Shown here: in pieces, positions 33,562-43,510 of the stretch
Numbering within the stretch: the first letter of the stretch is position 1
How the letters are laid out: each line of letters opens with the position of its first letter
NCBI GenBank assembly: GCA_021204045.1
Contig: JAJQAA010000048.1
Location: 28,438-92,437 of the forward strand
Origin: Clostridiales bacterium
Lineage (GTDB): Bacteria; Bacillota; Clostridia; Lachnospirales; Lachnospiraceae
DNA length: 64,000 bases
Reading direction: 5' to 3'
The notes under the pieces: model-generated
What the model was told of the DNA's origin: nothing
Seen by the model: only the letters and a program-made list of their open reading frames with translations
Databases searched by the model: none
Program-made: the position numbers and the translations under genes

Positions 33562-36500
33562 ATGCAATCGAATTTTGAATTTCTTAATGAATGTTTTCCT
33601 GTGCTGGGAAATTTTGGAGAGCTTGCAGAAAAATACTGTTATAGTGATTCCAATTCATGCCTGATGAAACTTGGTATGATTGGAGAAACAATTGTTAATC
33701 TGATGTTCACCTATGACAGGATACCTCTGCCCTATGATAATACCGCCGTAACAAGGATTAATACACTTCAAAGAGAGGGGTTGCTTACAAGTGATCTGGC
33801 GACAATTCTGCATGGCTTGCGAAAGATTCGTAATAAGGCTGTACATGAAAATTATTCTTCTGTAGCAGAGGGCAAGGCTTTTCTTCAAATGGCTCATAGT
33901 TTGTGTGAATGGTTCATGCAGACATATGGTGATTGGGATTACCAGCATCATGAATTTGTTATGCCAGAAGAATTGCCTGAAGCACAGCCATCGGATAAAG
34001 AACAGGAAAAAGCTAAGGAAGAAAAACTTACAGAAGAAGCTCAGACAGCCGCCGCAGCTGCTCCTGCTGTTTCGTATTCAGAACGTAAGAAGCAAGCGGG
34101 AAAAGCAGCAACGCAAAGGCCAAAAACGGAAGCAGAGACCCGTTTCCTTATCGATGAGCAGCTACGAATGGTCGGTTGGGAGGCAGATACGGAAAACATA
34201 CGCTACTCAAAGGGAACGCGCCCCGCGAAAGGACGCAATTTAGCGATCGCTGAATATCCGACAGATTCTACCGTTGCAACAAAAGGGTATGTCGACTATG
34301 CACTTTTTATTGGCCTCCGGCTTGTGGCGACGGTTGAAGCTAAAAGATACCATACGGATATTCCATCTGTTATCGATTATCAGTGCAAAGATTATTCCAG
34401 ATGCATCCGGGATGAGGATGCCAAGTATCAGGTCGGCACATGGGGTGAATACAAAGTGCCATTTACCTTTGCGACAAATGGAAGACCATATTTGGAGCAA
34501 TATCGTCTGAAATCAGGGATATGGTTTCTCGATTTAAGAAAACCGGATAATTCCCCTTGCGCACTGCGTGGATGGATGAGTCCGGACGGTATCGAAGAAC
34601 TGCTGGTGACCGATACAGAAAGTAAAAACACAGACCTCTCTGCTATGCCGTATGACATCTTAACAGACAAGGACGGCTTAAATCTGCGCCCTTACCAGTT
34701 GAATGCCATAAAAGCTGCGGAAAAAGCCATTATAGACGGCCAGAGAACTGTTCTTCTGGCAATGGCAACCGGTACGGGCAAGACCAGAACAATTCTCGGT
34801 ATGATTTACCGCTTTTTGAAAACCGGCCGTTTCCGCAGGGTGCTTTTCCTTGTAGACAGAAATGCCCTCGGTGACCAGGCTTTGGACGTGTTTAAAGAAG
34901 TAAAAATGGAAGACCTTTTGACGCTGGATGACATTTATACCATCAAGGGGCTAGAGGACAAATCCATCGATAAGGAGACGCGAATTCATGTATCAACTGT
35001 TCAAGGCATGATTAAGCGTATCCTCTACAACGATGGAGAAACAATGCCTGCGGTATCAGACTATGATCTGGTTATCGTTGATGAGGCGCACAGGGGATAC
35101 ATCCTCGACAAGGAAATGAGTGATGATGAAATCCTCTACCGTGACCAGCGCGATTATCAAAGCAAGTACCGTAGTGTAATCGAATACTTCAATGCGGTGA
35201 AAGTCGCTCTTACCGCAACCCCAGCATTACAGACGACTGATATATTCGGACAACCGGTGTTCAAATACACCTACCGCGAGGCCGTCATCGAAGGCTATCT
35301 GGTGGATCACGATGCTCCGCACTCGCTGAAAACCAAACTCAGTACGGAAGGTATTCATTATCGTTCTGGGGACACTGTAACCATTTACGATCCGGTTACG
35401 GGAGAAATCACAAACAGTGAGCTTTTGGATGATGAACTTGATTTTGATGTGGAAAATTTCAACCGTCAGGTGATAACCGAGCCATTCAACCGAGCTGTTC
35501 TTGAGGAGATTGCCCGCAATATTGACCCTGAGAGTCCAAAAGAAACCGGAAAAGCCCTTATTTATGCAGTCAATGACGATCACGCTGATTTGATTGTTTC
35601 AATACTGAAAGATATTTACTCTGAGTATGGTGTTGACAACAGTGCCATTATGAAGATAACCGGCAGCGTCGCAGGTGGCAATAAGAAAAAGATCAAGGAA
35701 GCGATCAAGCGTTTTAAAAACGAGGACTATCCTTCTGTCGTGGTTACGGTAGATTTACTGACCACAGGAATTGATGTGCCTTCAATTACAACGCTGGTTT
35801 TTATGCGGCGTGTGAAATCCCGTATCCTGTTTGAACAGATGATGGGACGCGCCACAAGGCTTTGCCCGGAAATCCATAAGACGCATTTTGAAATTTATGA
35901 TCCGGTAGGCGTTTATGATTCCCTGGAGTCCGTGAATACGATGAAGCCGGTCGTTGTAAATCCCACTACCACTTTTACGCAGCTGCTCGACGGTTTAAGT
36001 GAGATGGAAAGCGATGAGCAGGTGAAAAACCAGATTAACCAGATTATTGCTAAGCTGCAACGCAGGAAACGGCGCATGGATAAAAAGACAACAGATCATT
36101 TTGTCGATATGTCCGGCGGAATGAACCCTGACCAGTTTATTGTAGACATTGAAACTCGCAGTCCCAGCGATGCCAGAAATCGTTTGCTTGCTTACTATGA
36201 TATGTTTGAAATGTTGCAGAATTCTTCTTCTGGCGGTGGGAATCCGGTTGTTATCTCTGATAAGGAAGATGAATTGATTTCACATACGCGCGGCTATGGC
36301 AATTCTGAGGTGAGGCCGGAAGATTATCTGGACGAATTTTCGGCATATGTCAAGAGCAATCTTAACGAGATTGCCGCGCTGAACATCATATGCACAAGGC
36401 CGCGTGACCTGACTCGTGATGCCTTAAAGTCACTGATGCTAACGCTTGACCGGGAGGGATACACAACACAGCAGCTTAATACGGCCATTTCGCAACTGAC

Positions 36501-36831
36501 AAACGAGGAAATGGCGGCAGACATTATCAGCTTGATAAGACGATACGCAATCGGCTCAGTTCTTATCAGCCATGAAGCAAGAATAAGACGGGCTGTAGAC
36601 AAGCTCCGTAAGGCGCACAATTTTTCCAAGCAGGAATTGAACTGGATACGCCGCATGGAGGATTATCTTATGAACGAATCAGTGCTAAATGTGCAGGTGT
36701 TTGATGAGGATAGTCGCTTCAAGGCACAGGGAGGATTTACGAAGATAAACAAAGTTTTCGGAAATCAGCTGGAAAATATCGTACTTGAATTAAACGAATA
36801 CCTTTATGATGATGGAGGACAAGTGGCATGA
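33562..36831 (+). CDS. hsdR: Type I restriction enzyme R subunit with N-terminal DUF4145/HEPN-like domain
   Basis: 1089 aa. Motor and nuclease of a type I system: cuts unmodified DNA after translocation. Domains in order: DUF4145-like helical domain (1-130) with R90-N-K-A-V-H95, the R-x4-H pattern of HEPN RNases; a charged, Ala-rich linker (about 140-185); PD-(D/E)XK nuclease with D245 and E259-A-K261; SF2 helicase with Walker A ATGTGKT (402-408) and DEAH (507-510), motif VI in FEQMMGRATRLCPE; C-terminal coupling domain. All catalytic residues are visible. GTG/ATG overlap: its stop overlaps the hsdM start by 4 bp. Confidence 0.93.
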   Translation: MQSNFEFLNECFPVLGNFGELAEKYCYSDSNSCLMKLGMIGETIVNLMFTYDRIPLPYDNTAVTRINTLQREGLLTSDLATILHGLRKIRNKAVHENYSSVAEGKAFLQMAHSLCEWFMQTYGDWDYQHHEFVMPEELPEAQPSDKEQEKAKEEKLTEEAQTAAAAAPAVSYSERKKQAGKAATQRPKTEAETRFLIDEQLRMVGWEADTENIRYSKGTRPAKGRNLAIAEYPTDSTVATKGYVDYALFIGLRLVATVEAKRYHTDIPSVIDYQCKDYSRCIRDEDAKYQVGTWGEYKVPFTFATNGRPYLEQYRLKSGIWFLDLRKPDNSPCALRGWMSPDGIEELLVTDTESKNTDLSAMPYDILTDKDGLNLRPYQLNAIKAAEKAIIDGQRTVLLAMATGTGKTRTILGMIYRFLKTGRFRRVLFLVDRNALGDQALDVFKEVKMEDLLTLDDIYTIKGLEDKSIDKETRIHVSTVQGMIKRILYNDGETMPAVSDYDLVIVDEAHRGYILDKEMSDDEILYRDQRDYQSKYRSVIEYFNAVKVALTATPALQTTDIFGQPVFKYTYREAVIEGYLVDHDAPHSLKTKLSTEGIHYRSGDTVTIYDPVTGEITNSELLDDELDFDVENFNRQVITEPFNRAVLEEIARNIDPESPKETGKALIYAVNDDHADLIVSILKDIYSEYGVDNSAIMKITGSVAGGNKKKIKEAIKRFKNEDYPSVVVTVDLLTTGIDVPSITTLVFMRRVKSRILFEQMMGRATRLCPEIHKTHFEIYDPVGVYDSLESVNTMKPVVVNPTTTFTQLLDGLSEMESDEQVKNQINQIIAKLQRRKRRMDKKTTDHFVDMSGGMNPDQFIVDIETRSPSDARNRLLAYYDMFEMLQNSSSGGGNPVVISDKEDELISHTRGYGNSEVRPEDYLDEFSAYVKSNLNEIAALNIICTRPRDLTRDALKSLMLTLDREGYTTQQLNTAISQLTNEEMAADIISLIRRYAIGSVLISHEARIRRAVDKLRKAHNFSKQELNWIRRMEDYLMNESVLNVQVFDEDSRFKAQGGFTKINKVFGNQLENIVLELNEYLYDDGGQVA

Positions 36832-38249
36832 CAACACAGGAAATCGTATCGAAACTCTGGAATCTCTGTAACGTACTCAGGGATGACGGCATTACATACC
36901 ATCAGTACGTTACAGAGCTGACATATATTCTGTTCCTGAAAATGGCAAAAGAAACTGGCGCGGAAAGTCAGATTCCAGAAGCTTACCGCTGGGACAAACT
37001 TACAGCAAAAAGCGGTGTAGAATTGAAAAAGTTTTATAAGGAGTTGCTCGCCTATTTGGGAGAAAACTGCACAGGGCGTGTTCGGGAAATATATCAGGGG
37101 TCTGCTACCAATATCGATGAGCCTAAGAACTTGGAAAAAATCATTACTACCATTGATGGCCTTGACTGGTTCTCGGCCCGTGAAGAAGGTCTGGGTAATC
37201 TTTATGAGGGACTTCTGGAGAAGAATGCGAATGAAAAGAAGTCCGGTGCAGGTCAGTATTTTACTCCTCGTGTTCTGATTGATGTCATGGCGCGCATGAT
37301 GAAGCCGCAGCCTGGGGAGCGCTGTAACGATCCGGCCTGTGGAACTTTCGGATTTATGATTGCGGCAAGTCAATATGTCCGTGATAACAGTGACGATTTT
37401 TTTACACTGGATGCAGATACGGCCAAATTTGAGCGGGAAGAAGCTTTTACCGGCTGTGAACTGGTGCATGACACCCACCGTTTGGCCTTGATGAATGCCA
37501 TGCTTCATGATATTGACGGAGAGATCATCTTGGGCGACACTCTCTCCAATGCGGGCAAATCTATGAAGGGTTACGATCTGGTATTGACAAATCCTCCCTT
37601 CGGCACGAAGAAAGGCGGTGAACGCGCTGCTCGTGACGATTTCACTTTCCCGACCAGCAATAAGCAGCTGAACTTTCTCCAGCATATTTATCGCAGCCTG
37701 AAAGCTGACGGAAAGGCCCGTGCTGCCGTAGTGTTACCAGATAATGTCCTGTTCCAGGACGGCGACGGTGAAAAGATTCGCTGCGACTTAATGGATAAAT
37801 GTAATCTGCATACGGTTTTGCGTCTGCCTACCGGCATTTTTTATGCACAGGGTGTTAAAACTAATGTCCTATTCTTTACCCGTGGCAAAACAGACAAGGG
37901 GAATACCAGCGAAGTTTGGTTTTATGACCTGAGGACCAATATGCCGTCATTCGGCAAGACCAATCCTCTCAAGAGAGAACATTTTGTCGGATTTGAAGCC
38001 GCATATACCGCTGAAGATCGCAGTACAGTAACAGATGAAAGATGGAGAAAATTCACGCGGGAGGGAATTGCAGCAAATGGCAATAGTTTAGACATCGGTC
38101 TTATCCGCGATGATTCTCTGGTAGATTATGATGATCTTCCTGACCCTATTGAAAGTGCAGAGGAATGTATCGCCAACCTTGAAGAAGCAATGGATTTGCT
38201 GATGAGTGTTGTGAACGAGCTAAAGACACTGGAAACGGAGGCAGAATGA
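36828..38249 (+). CDS. hsdM: Type I restriction-modification methyltransferase subunit
   Basis: 473 aa. N6-adenine methyltransferase of the type I complex. N-terminal helical domain (1-140), then the SAM-binding motif NDPACGTFGF (168-176) and the catalytic NPPF (255-258). TGAGQYFTPR-like sequence (SGAGQYFTPR) marks the start of the catalytic domain. Complete length. Coupled to hsdR (ATGA) and hsdS (TGATG). GGAGGACAAG precedes the start. Confidence 0.95.
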   Translation: MTTQEIVSKLWNLCNVLRDDGITYHQYVTELTYILFLKMAKETGAESQIPEAYRWDKLTAKSGVELKKFYKELLAYLGENCTGRVREIYQGSATNIDEPKNLEKIITTIDGLDWFSAREEGLGNLYEGLLEKNANEKKSGAGQYFTPRVLIDVMARMMKPQPGERCNDPACGTFGFMIAASQYVRDNSDDFFTLDADTAKFEREEAFTGCELVHDTHRLALMNAMLHDIDGEIILGDTLSNAGKSMKGYDLVLTNPPFGTKKGGERAARDDFTFPTSNKQLNFLQHIYRSLKADGKARAAVVLPDNVLFQDGDGEKIRCDLMDKCNLHTVLRLPTGIFYAQGVKTNVLFFTRGKTDKGNTSEVWFYDLRTNMPSFGKTNPLKREHFVGFEAAYTAEDRSTVTDERWRKFTREGIAANGNSLDIGLIRDDSLVDYDDLPDPIESAEECIANLEEAMDLLMSVVNELKTLETEAE

Positions 38250-39583
38250 TGGCGAAGAAAAAAACTGAAAAAGCATCTCCGTTTGTGCCGGTGGAGGAAT
38301 ATCCGTATCAGGTGCCAGAGAATTGGTGCTGGGTTTATATAAAATCATTAGCATCTTTCGTGTCGAAAGGAACGACCCCAAAAGGTGGAAAGACAGCATA
38401 TCATGATAATGGGATTCCATTTCTTCGAGTAGAGAATATCAAAGATGACGGAACCATTTCGATGGAAGGAATAAAGTTTGTTACAGAAGAAGAACACAAT
38501 AATTTTTTGAAGAGATCTCAATTGTATGTTGGTGATGTTTTAGTATCCATTGCTGGGACGCTTGGCAAAACCGCTATCGTAACTGAAAATTGTGTTCCAA
38601 TGAATACAAATCAAGCAATTGCATTTATCCGCTTGAGTAACAAGAGTGCAAACCCTAAGTTTTTAAGGTTGGCAATTGACGTTCCAGCTTTAAATAATCT
38701 TTTGTTATCAAAAACCAAAGTGACATCTATTCCTAACCTTACTCTTGAAATTATTCAAAATTTACCTGTTCCGTTGCCTCCCCTTGCCGAACAACAGCGT
38801 ATTGTTGACCGCATTGAAAGCCTGTTCGCAAAACTGGACGAGGCTAAAGAAAAGGCGCAGGAGGCATTGGAGAGCTTTGAAGCTCGTCGCTCTGCCATTT
38901 TAAGAAGTGCATTTTCAGGGAAACTCACAGAGAGCTGGCGGAAAGAACACGGAAAAGCTTTCTGCTGGAAATATGTCAGATTTGATGAAGTGGCATATAT
39001 CCGAAGTAATCTTGTAGAACCAGCAGAGTATAGAAAGATGCCTCACATTGCTCCTGATAATATCGAGAAGAAAACCGGTAAGCTGCTTGAATATCACACA
39101 ATAGAGGAAGATGGTGTGACCAGCGGAAAACATCATTTTTTTCCGGGTCAAATATTATATTCTAAAATTCGACCCTATCTTTCCAAGGTGGTATTAGTTG
39201 GTTTTGAAGGTTTATGCAGTGCGGATATGTATCCTATTGAAGCTGTTGGTAATACAAAGTTTCTTTGGTATCAGATGCTTTCTGATGGATTTTTAGTGCA
39301 GGCATCAAGTGCAGGATCTCGCTCTGTCCTTCCCAAAATAAATCAAAAAGAACTATCTGCGCTCAAAGTTAGTGTAACAAGCGATAAATATGAGGAAGCA
39401 GAAATGGTTCGTATCCTTGATGACTTTTTTGCTAAAGAAACAGAGGCGAAAGAAAAAGTTGAAGTTGCGTTGAATGTTATTGAGACTATGAAAAAATCTA
39501 TTCTCTCTAAGGCGTTTCGGGGCGAATTGGGGACCAATAATCCGGAGGATGAAAGTGCAGAGGAATTCTTGAAGTACACCTAA
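38249..39583 (+). CDS. hsdS: Type I restriction-modification specificity subunit
   Basis: 444 aa with two target recognition domains (about 15-180 and 235-400), each followed by a conserved helix: LPPLAEQQRIVDRIESLFAK after the first and ILDDFFAKETEAKEKVEVAL after the second. These set the distance between the two half-sites of the DNA target. GGAGG is 7 bp before ATG 38249; the overlapping ATG at 38246 is closer. One hsdS only, and no recombinase or inverted hsdS copy nearby, so no sign of shuffling. The recognition sequence is not predictable by eye. Confidence 0.93.
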   Translation: MAKKKTEKASPFVPVEEYPYQVPENWCWVYIKSLASFVSKGTTPKGGKTAYHDNGIPFLRVENIKDDGTISMEGIKFVTEEEHNNFLKRSQLYVGDVLVSIAGTLGKTAIVTENCVPMNTNQAIAFIRLSNKSANPKFLRLAIDVPALNNLLLSKTKVTSIPNLTLEIIQNLPVPLPPLAEQQRIVDRIESLFAKLDEAKEKAQEALESFEARRSAILRSAFSGKLTESWRKEHGKAFCWKYVRFDEVAYIRSNLVEPAEYRKMPHIAPDNIEKKTGKLLEYHTIEEDGVTSGKHHFFPGQILYSKIRPYLSKVVLVGFEGLCSADMYPIEAVGNTKFLWYQMLSDGFLVQASSAGSRSVLPKINQKELSALKVSVTSDKYEEAEMVRILDDFFAKETEAKEKVEVALNVIETMKKSILSKAFRGELGTNNPEDESAEEFLKYT

Positions 39584-39807
39584 ACATAATTCAAACACGG
39601 ATAGATGCAAGTGAATGATCGTTGATTAAGAAAATGGTGCAGGGATAGGATTTCTTCTTTTCTGCTTAGTTATAATAAATGGGAGTGTCAGTTCCTTGGC
39701 ATTTTCATAGGCAGAATTCACAAGGATTTGCGTGAGACATGAGGACAAGATATTGCTCTATTCTTTTAAATAATTCTATTTTTATTCGAAGACGAGGTGA
39801 ATATGTA

Positions 39808-40653
39808 ATGAGTGATCATGATGAGGAAACTGTAGAAATTCTTCCCGGCGTAGTCAAAGACGAAAACCAAGATTATGTTTTATACTATATTGAAACGCTC
39901 TCTGATTCTTTGAAGAATGAAATACGCAATAGATTAATAGAAATTTGCCATGGGGCAGATCGTGTCCAGTCAGGTAGTAAGATTTATTCGTATAAAGCCA
40001 CACTTGAAGAGTTTATTAGTCGGTATAAAACTAACAACAACATATCTGAGGACAGAAAAAAAGGAATGATAGGGGAACTACTTGTTCATGTCATTCTTGA
40101 AATTGAAGGACACTTTATTACGGTCTCTCCTTTTTTCAACATGGAAGAACGAAGCTTCCGAAAAGGATTTGATATTCTTTTGTTCGAGGAAGATACTGGC
40201 GAACTATGGATTGCAGAAATCAAATCTGGAAGCAAGCAAAAGAGACAGCGGAATGCATCTTCAGCCGCAGTTAGTCTTGTCAACACGGCAAAAAACGATT
40301 TAAAAACCAGACTGAATGAACCAAACACCAGTCTTTGGCTTAATGCCATAAACGCAGCGAAAACATCTATGAGCAATGGAGGAACTCAAAAGGATGCCGT
40401 TGTCAAGTTATTAGAGCAATGCGCTGACAGTGCAGTTGATCAGACAAACAGTAGTAATGATTATAATGTTGTTCTTGCAGGAATGCTCTTTCATACAATG
40501 TCTGAACGGATGATGAGGGAAAAAATTGCACAAAAATACGACAGTGTTTTACAAGAGAAGCTTTTTAGAAAGCTATTCATCATTGCGATTCAGAAAGGTA
40601 CTTTTGAAGCGGTTTATGATTTCTTAGATGGAGAAGCGAAAAATGCGGTATGA
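39808..40653 (+). CDS. hamA: Hachiman defence protein HamA (DUF1837)
   Basis: 281 aa, DUF1837 family. Nuclease signature of the PD-(D/E)XK type: E90 (GE in KGMIGELLVHVI), D122 (GFDILLF) and E137-I-K139 (WIAEIKSG). In Hachiman systems HamA is the nuclease held by the HamB helicase until damaged or foreign DNA is sensed. GAGGTGA lies 7 bp before ATG 39808; the frame to 39739 has no site. It overlaps hamB by 11 bp. Strongly AT-rich compared with the neighbouring hsd genes, suggesting a separate origin. About 220 bp separates it from hsdS. Confidence 0.85.
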   Translation: MSDHDEETVEILPGVVKDENQDYVLYYIETLSDSLKNEIRNRLIEICHGADRVQSGSKIYSYKATLEEFISRYKTNNNISEDRKKGMIGELLVHVILEIEGHFITVSPFFNMEERSFRKGFDILLFEEDTGELWIAEIKSGSKQKRQRNASSAAVSLVNTAKNDLKTRLNEPNTSLWLNAINAAKTSMSNGGTQKDAVVKLLEQCADSAVDQTNSSNDYNVVLAGMLFHTMSERMMREKIAQKYDSVLQEKLFRKLFIIAIQKGTFEAVYDFLDGEAKNAV

Positions 40654-43081
40654 TTTAACTATTGCAAAGATTAAAAATACTTCTTTTTCCACATTGTATG
40701 ATCGATTTATTATTGGAGAAGAGCTATCTAAAAAGGAATATGAATGTCTACTTTCTATTGCCATTTGCTTTACGTATGCGGAGGACAATGATGTCCAGAG
40801 GTTTGGATACAGAATAATCGTTGACTATTGTAACAAAGCACATGATTATGTCCCATTATACGAAATCACGATTAATAAAGGTCTATATCCTGTAAGTAAA
40901 TTCATCGAAAAACATTATGTCTTGGAGGAACAGAAAAATTTTTTTACTGAATGGAATAGTGCTTTCCTAGAGCAATATGCTGTAGAGGGAAGGTACCAGA
41001 GTGAAGAACAACGTGGCTTAGTAAGTTTTTTCGCTCAAAACAAAGCAAACACGGTGTCTATTATTGCACCGACTTCTTATGGAAAATCCGAGCTGATTTT
41101 GTCATCCATTGAAGAATATGCTGGGAAGAAAATCTGCATTTTAACATCAACAAAGGCTTTGTTAATGCAAACAAAAAAGAGAATAAAAGATGTAAGCCAA
41201 GGTCTATTTCCCAAAATAGTTGTACACCCAGAGATGTACAATCCAAATGATCAGGCCTGCCTAGCAGTATTAACGCAGGAGCGCTTATTGCGCATTTTCA
41301 AAAAAGATTCAAATCTGGCATTCGATTGTGTAGTTGTTGATGAGGCGCATGAAATCCTCGAGGACAATAGCAGAAGTCGAACCTTGGCGGACGTTATCAT
41401 TGTTGCGCAAAAAAGAAATCCTGATGTCGCATTCAAGTTCCTTACTCCATTTATCGTAGAATCCGATAGCCTGAGGACAAGATATACGTCCTATAATATT
41501 GAGAGCTTCAAAGTGAGCGAATACATAAAAACCGAAAAATATTTTTTGTATGACTTAAGAAATCGCGGCGGTTTGAAACTGTATGACCAATTTTTGAACA
41601 GGTTTATCCAAGTCAATAATACGGACACGTACTCTTTTGAAGAAGAATTTGTTCGAGATTATAGCGCTGGGAAAAATCTGATTTATCTTAACAAGCCTAT
41701 TGATATTGAAAGTTTTGCATTAGCATTAGCCGCTTTATTGCCAGAGGTGAATTCTGAATTGATAACGGCAGCCGGTGATAATATTTCTCAATATCTACAA
41801 CCTCAGTACAATTTATTAACTTGCTTGCGTAAAGGCATTATCTATCATCACGGAAGTGTTCCTGATGCAATAAGAATTTACATAGAAGATCTGTATAAAA
41901 AAGAGCCTTCCATTAGGTATGTCATTACTAGTTCGACGCTATTATCGGGCGTAAATCTTCCTGCCGAAAGGATGTTTATTCTTGACAACAGACGTGGACG
42001 AGCCAATTTAACCCATGACGCTTTTAAGAATTTAGTGGGACGCGTGTGTAGATTTAACGAAATATTCGACCCGAATAGTGGAACGCTAACGAGACTGGAG
42101 CCAGAAATATATCTTGTTTGGGGTAAGTATTTTTCTCAGAAAGCAAATTGTGAGAAGTTTTTAGCTCATGTGGCGAAAGTCGGATCAAATTATGAGGATA
42201 ATGTTGAAAATGTATTACTAAGCGGAACGACCATTGATGCTTCAAACCAAGATGATCTCCGTCAGGCATCGGAATTCATTGAAAATTATGAAAACGGTAT
42301 CGTCAAGGAATATCAAGAGCGATACGTTAAAACAACTGTCGGGAAAGTATGTATCATGAATGGCGTCAATGAGATTGATGTTTTTAAATACGAGCCAGAG
42401 ATTCAAAACAGTGTTGACAGTTTGACATCTCGACAAGTAAAGATAGACGATACCGACCGGCTTCTAGAGTTGATTTATGATATGTTTATTCAGTTCGCAC
42501 CGGATAATACGGAAAATTTGAAACGTCTAGCAAATTTAGAAGCAAGAAAATTTTATGCGATGATGTTGGATTGGAGGATGGAAAACAAGTCGTATTCCGA
42601 AATGATTGGCCTCTTTATCAGCTATTGGCGTCGCCTTTATCAATTAAATACTAATGCTATGATATTTGTGGGAAAATGGGGAGATTGTAGATTGCCTGGA
42701 AGTAATGCTCCGCGATACACAAAGCTCAGGGATAAAAATAGAACGCAAATTGTTAATTTAGCTATTGTTCGTATCAAGGAAGAGCAAGACTTCATTGACA
42801 ACACACTAATAAAATTTGTTGAGGTTATGAATGATCTATCTCTTCTTGAGAAAAGCTTCTACATGCGAATCAAATACGGAACAGATGATGAACGTGCCAT
42901 TTGCCTCTTGAAAAATGGTTTATCGCTTAGTTCGGCAATCTTGCTGCTTAATCAATATCGAAATTATATTCGGATAAACATTGAGGAGTCAACGGTGATA
43001 TTTGATGATACCCTAATAAGTGCCATGCAGGATGCTCGCGAAAACCAAATAATGATTTACGAGATACAAAGCTGTATATAA
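40643..43081 (+). CDS. hamB: Hachiman helicase HamB
   Basis: 812 aa SF2 helicase: Walker A APTSYGKSE (142-150), DEAH (233-236), motif Ia-like TSTKALLMQ, and a Ski2-like motif VI region FKNLVGRVCRFNE. An N-terminal helical region (1-130) and a long C-terminal part (after about 540) without motifs fit HamB. Start ATG 40643 follows GGAG; an ATG at 40628 is in frame but lacks a site. Coupled to hamA, forming a complete two-gene Hachiman operon. Strongly AT-rich. Confidence 0.88.
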   Translation: MRYDLTIAKIKNTSFSTLYDRFIIGEELSKKEYECLLSIAICFTYAEDNDVQRFGYRIIVDYCNKAHDYVPLYEITINKGLYPVSKFIEKHYVLEEQKNFFTEWNSAFLEQYAVEGRYQSEEQRGLVSFFAQNKANTVSIIAPTSYGKSELILSSIEEYAGKKICILTSTKALLMQTKKRIKDVSQGLFPKIVVHPEMYNPNDQACLAVLTQERLLRIFKKDSNLAFDCVVVDEAHEILEDNSRSRTLADVIIVAQKRNPDVAFKFLTPFIVESDSLRTRYTSYNIESFKVSEYIKTEKYFLYDLRNRGGLKLYDQFLNRFIQVNNTDTYSFEEEFVRDYSAGKNLIYLNKPIDIESFALALAALLPEVNSELITAAGDNISQYLQPQYNLLTCLRKGIIYHHGSVPDAIRIYIEDLYKKEPSIRYVITSSTLLSGVNLPAERMFILDNRRGRANLTHDAFKNLVGRVCRFNEIFDPNSGTLTRLEPEIYLVWGKYFSQKANCEKFLAHVAKVGSNYEDNVENVLLSGTTIDASNQDDLRQASEFIENYENGIVKEYQERYVKTTVGKVCIMNGVNEIDVFKYEPEIQNSVDSLTSRQVKIDDTDRLLELIYDMFIQFAPDNTENLKRLANLEARKFYAMMLDWRMENKSYSEMIGLFISYWRRLYQLNTNAMIFVGKWGDCRLPGSNAPRYTKLRDKNRTQIVNLAIVRIKEEQDFIDNTLIKFVEVMNDLSLLEKSFYMRIKYGTDDERAICLLKNGLSLSSAILLLNQYRNYIRINIEESTVIFDDTLISAMQDARENQIMIYEIQSCI

Positions 43082-43113
43082 TTTATTCAATTAAACCTGT
43101 TCCCTTAATGCGT

Positions 43114-43136
43114 AGCCAGCCCAATTGAGGCTGGCT
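43114..43136 (+). terminator. Hairpin after hamB
   Basis: AGCCAGCC / GGCTGGCT, 8-bp perfect stem with a 7-nt loop, 33 bp after hamB. No T-tract follows, so termination is uncertain. Confidence 0.4.
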
Positions 43137-43322
43137 GCACCCACAGGAAAAACTTTTAGCATTTCACATACTAGTTATAGTCTTTCTTCTTCGGATTAGA
43201 AACTTTCTTAACGTCGAGATTCAACGTATAGTATAGTAATTTTTGGCGAATTCGAAAGCGTTGACATATCTGGTTTCACAATCTCGAAAAAATATAAAAA
43301 AATTTAACGAGTACACTCCCTA

Positions 43323-43510
43323 TCCGTCCCCCATCTAAAAAGTAGAGGGACTTTTTTATTTCAAAAAAATTTTCTTCCGGAGGGGACAAAATCACGATTT
43401 TCCGTCCCCATAAGAGGTATGAGAGGGGAATTTTTTTGAGGAAATTTCAAAAACTTTCGGCACTTTTGGAATGATCCGTCCCCATAAAAAATACAGAAGG
43501 GAGATTTTTC
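43323..43510 (+). repeat. Three imperfect direct repeats with hairpin-plus-T-tract form
   Basis: Units start with TCCGTCCCC at 43323, 43401 and 43475. Each continues with an A-rich loop, a G-run (GAGGGAC, GAGAGGGGAA, GAAGGGAGA) and a T-tract, so each can fold as a CCCC/GGGG terminator-like hairpin. The first (43326-43358) is a good intrinsic terminator; the third includes the ribosome site of the next gene. Confidence 0.6.

Noticed and set aside
38249..39583. Phase-variable HsdS
   Set aside because: Single hsdS, no inverted partial copy and no dedicated recombinase nearby.
43323..43510. CRISPR-like array
   Set aside because: Three degenerate units with no constant repeat or unique spacers of equal length and no cas genes; they look like terminator hairpins.
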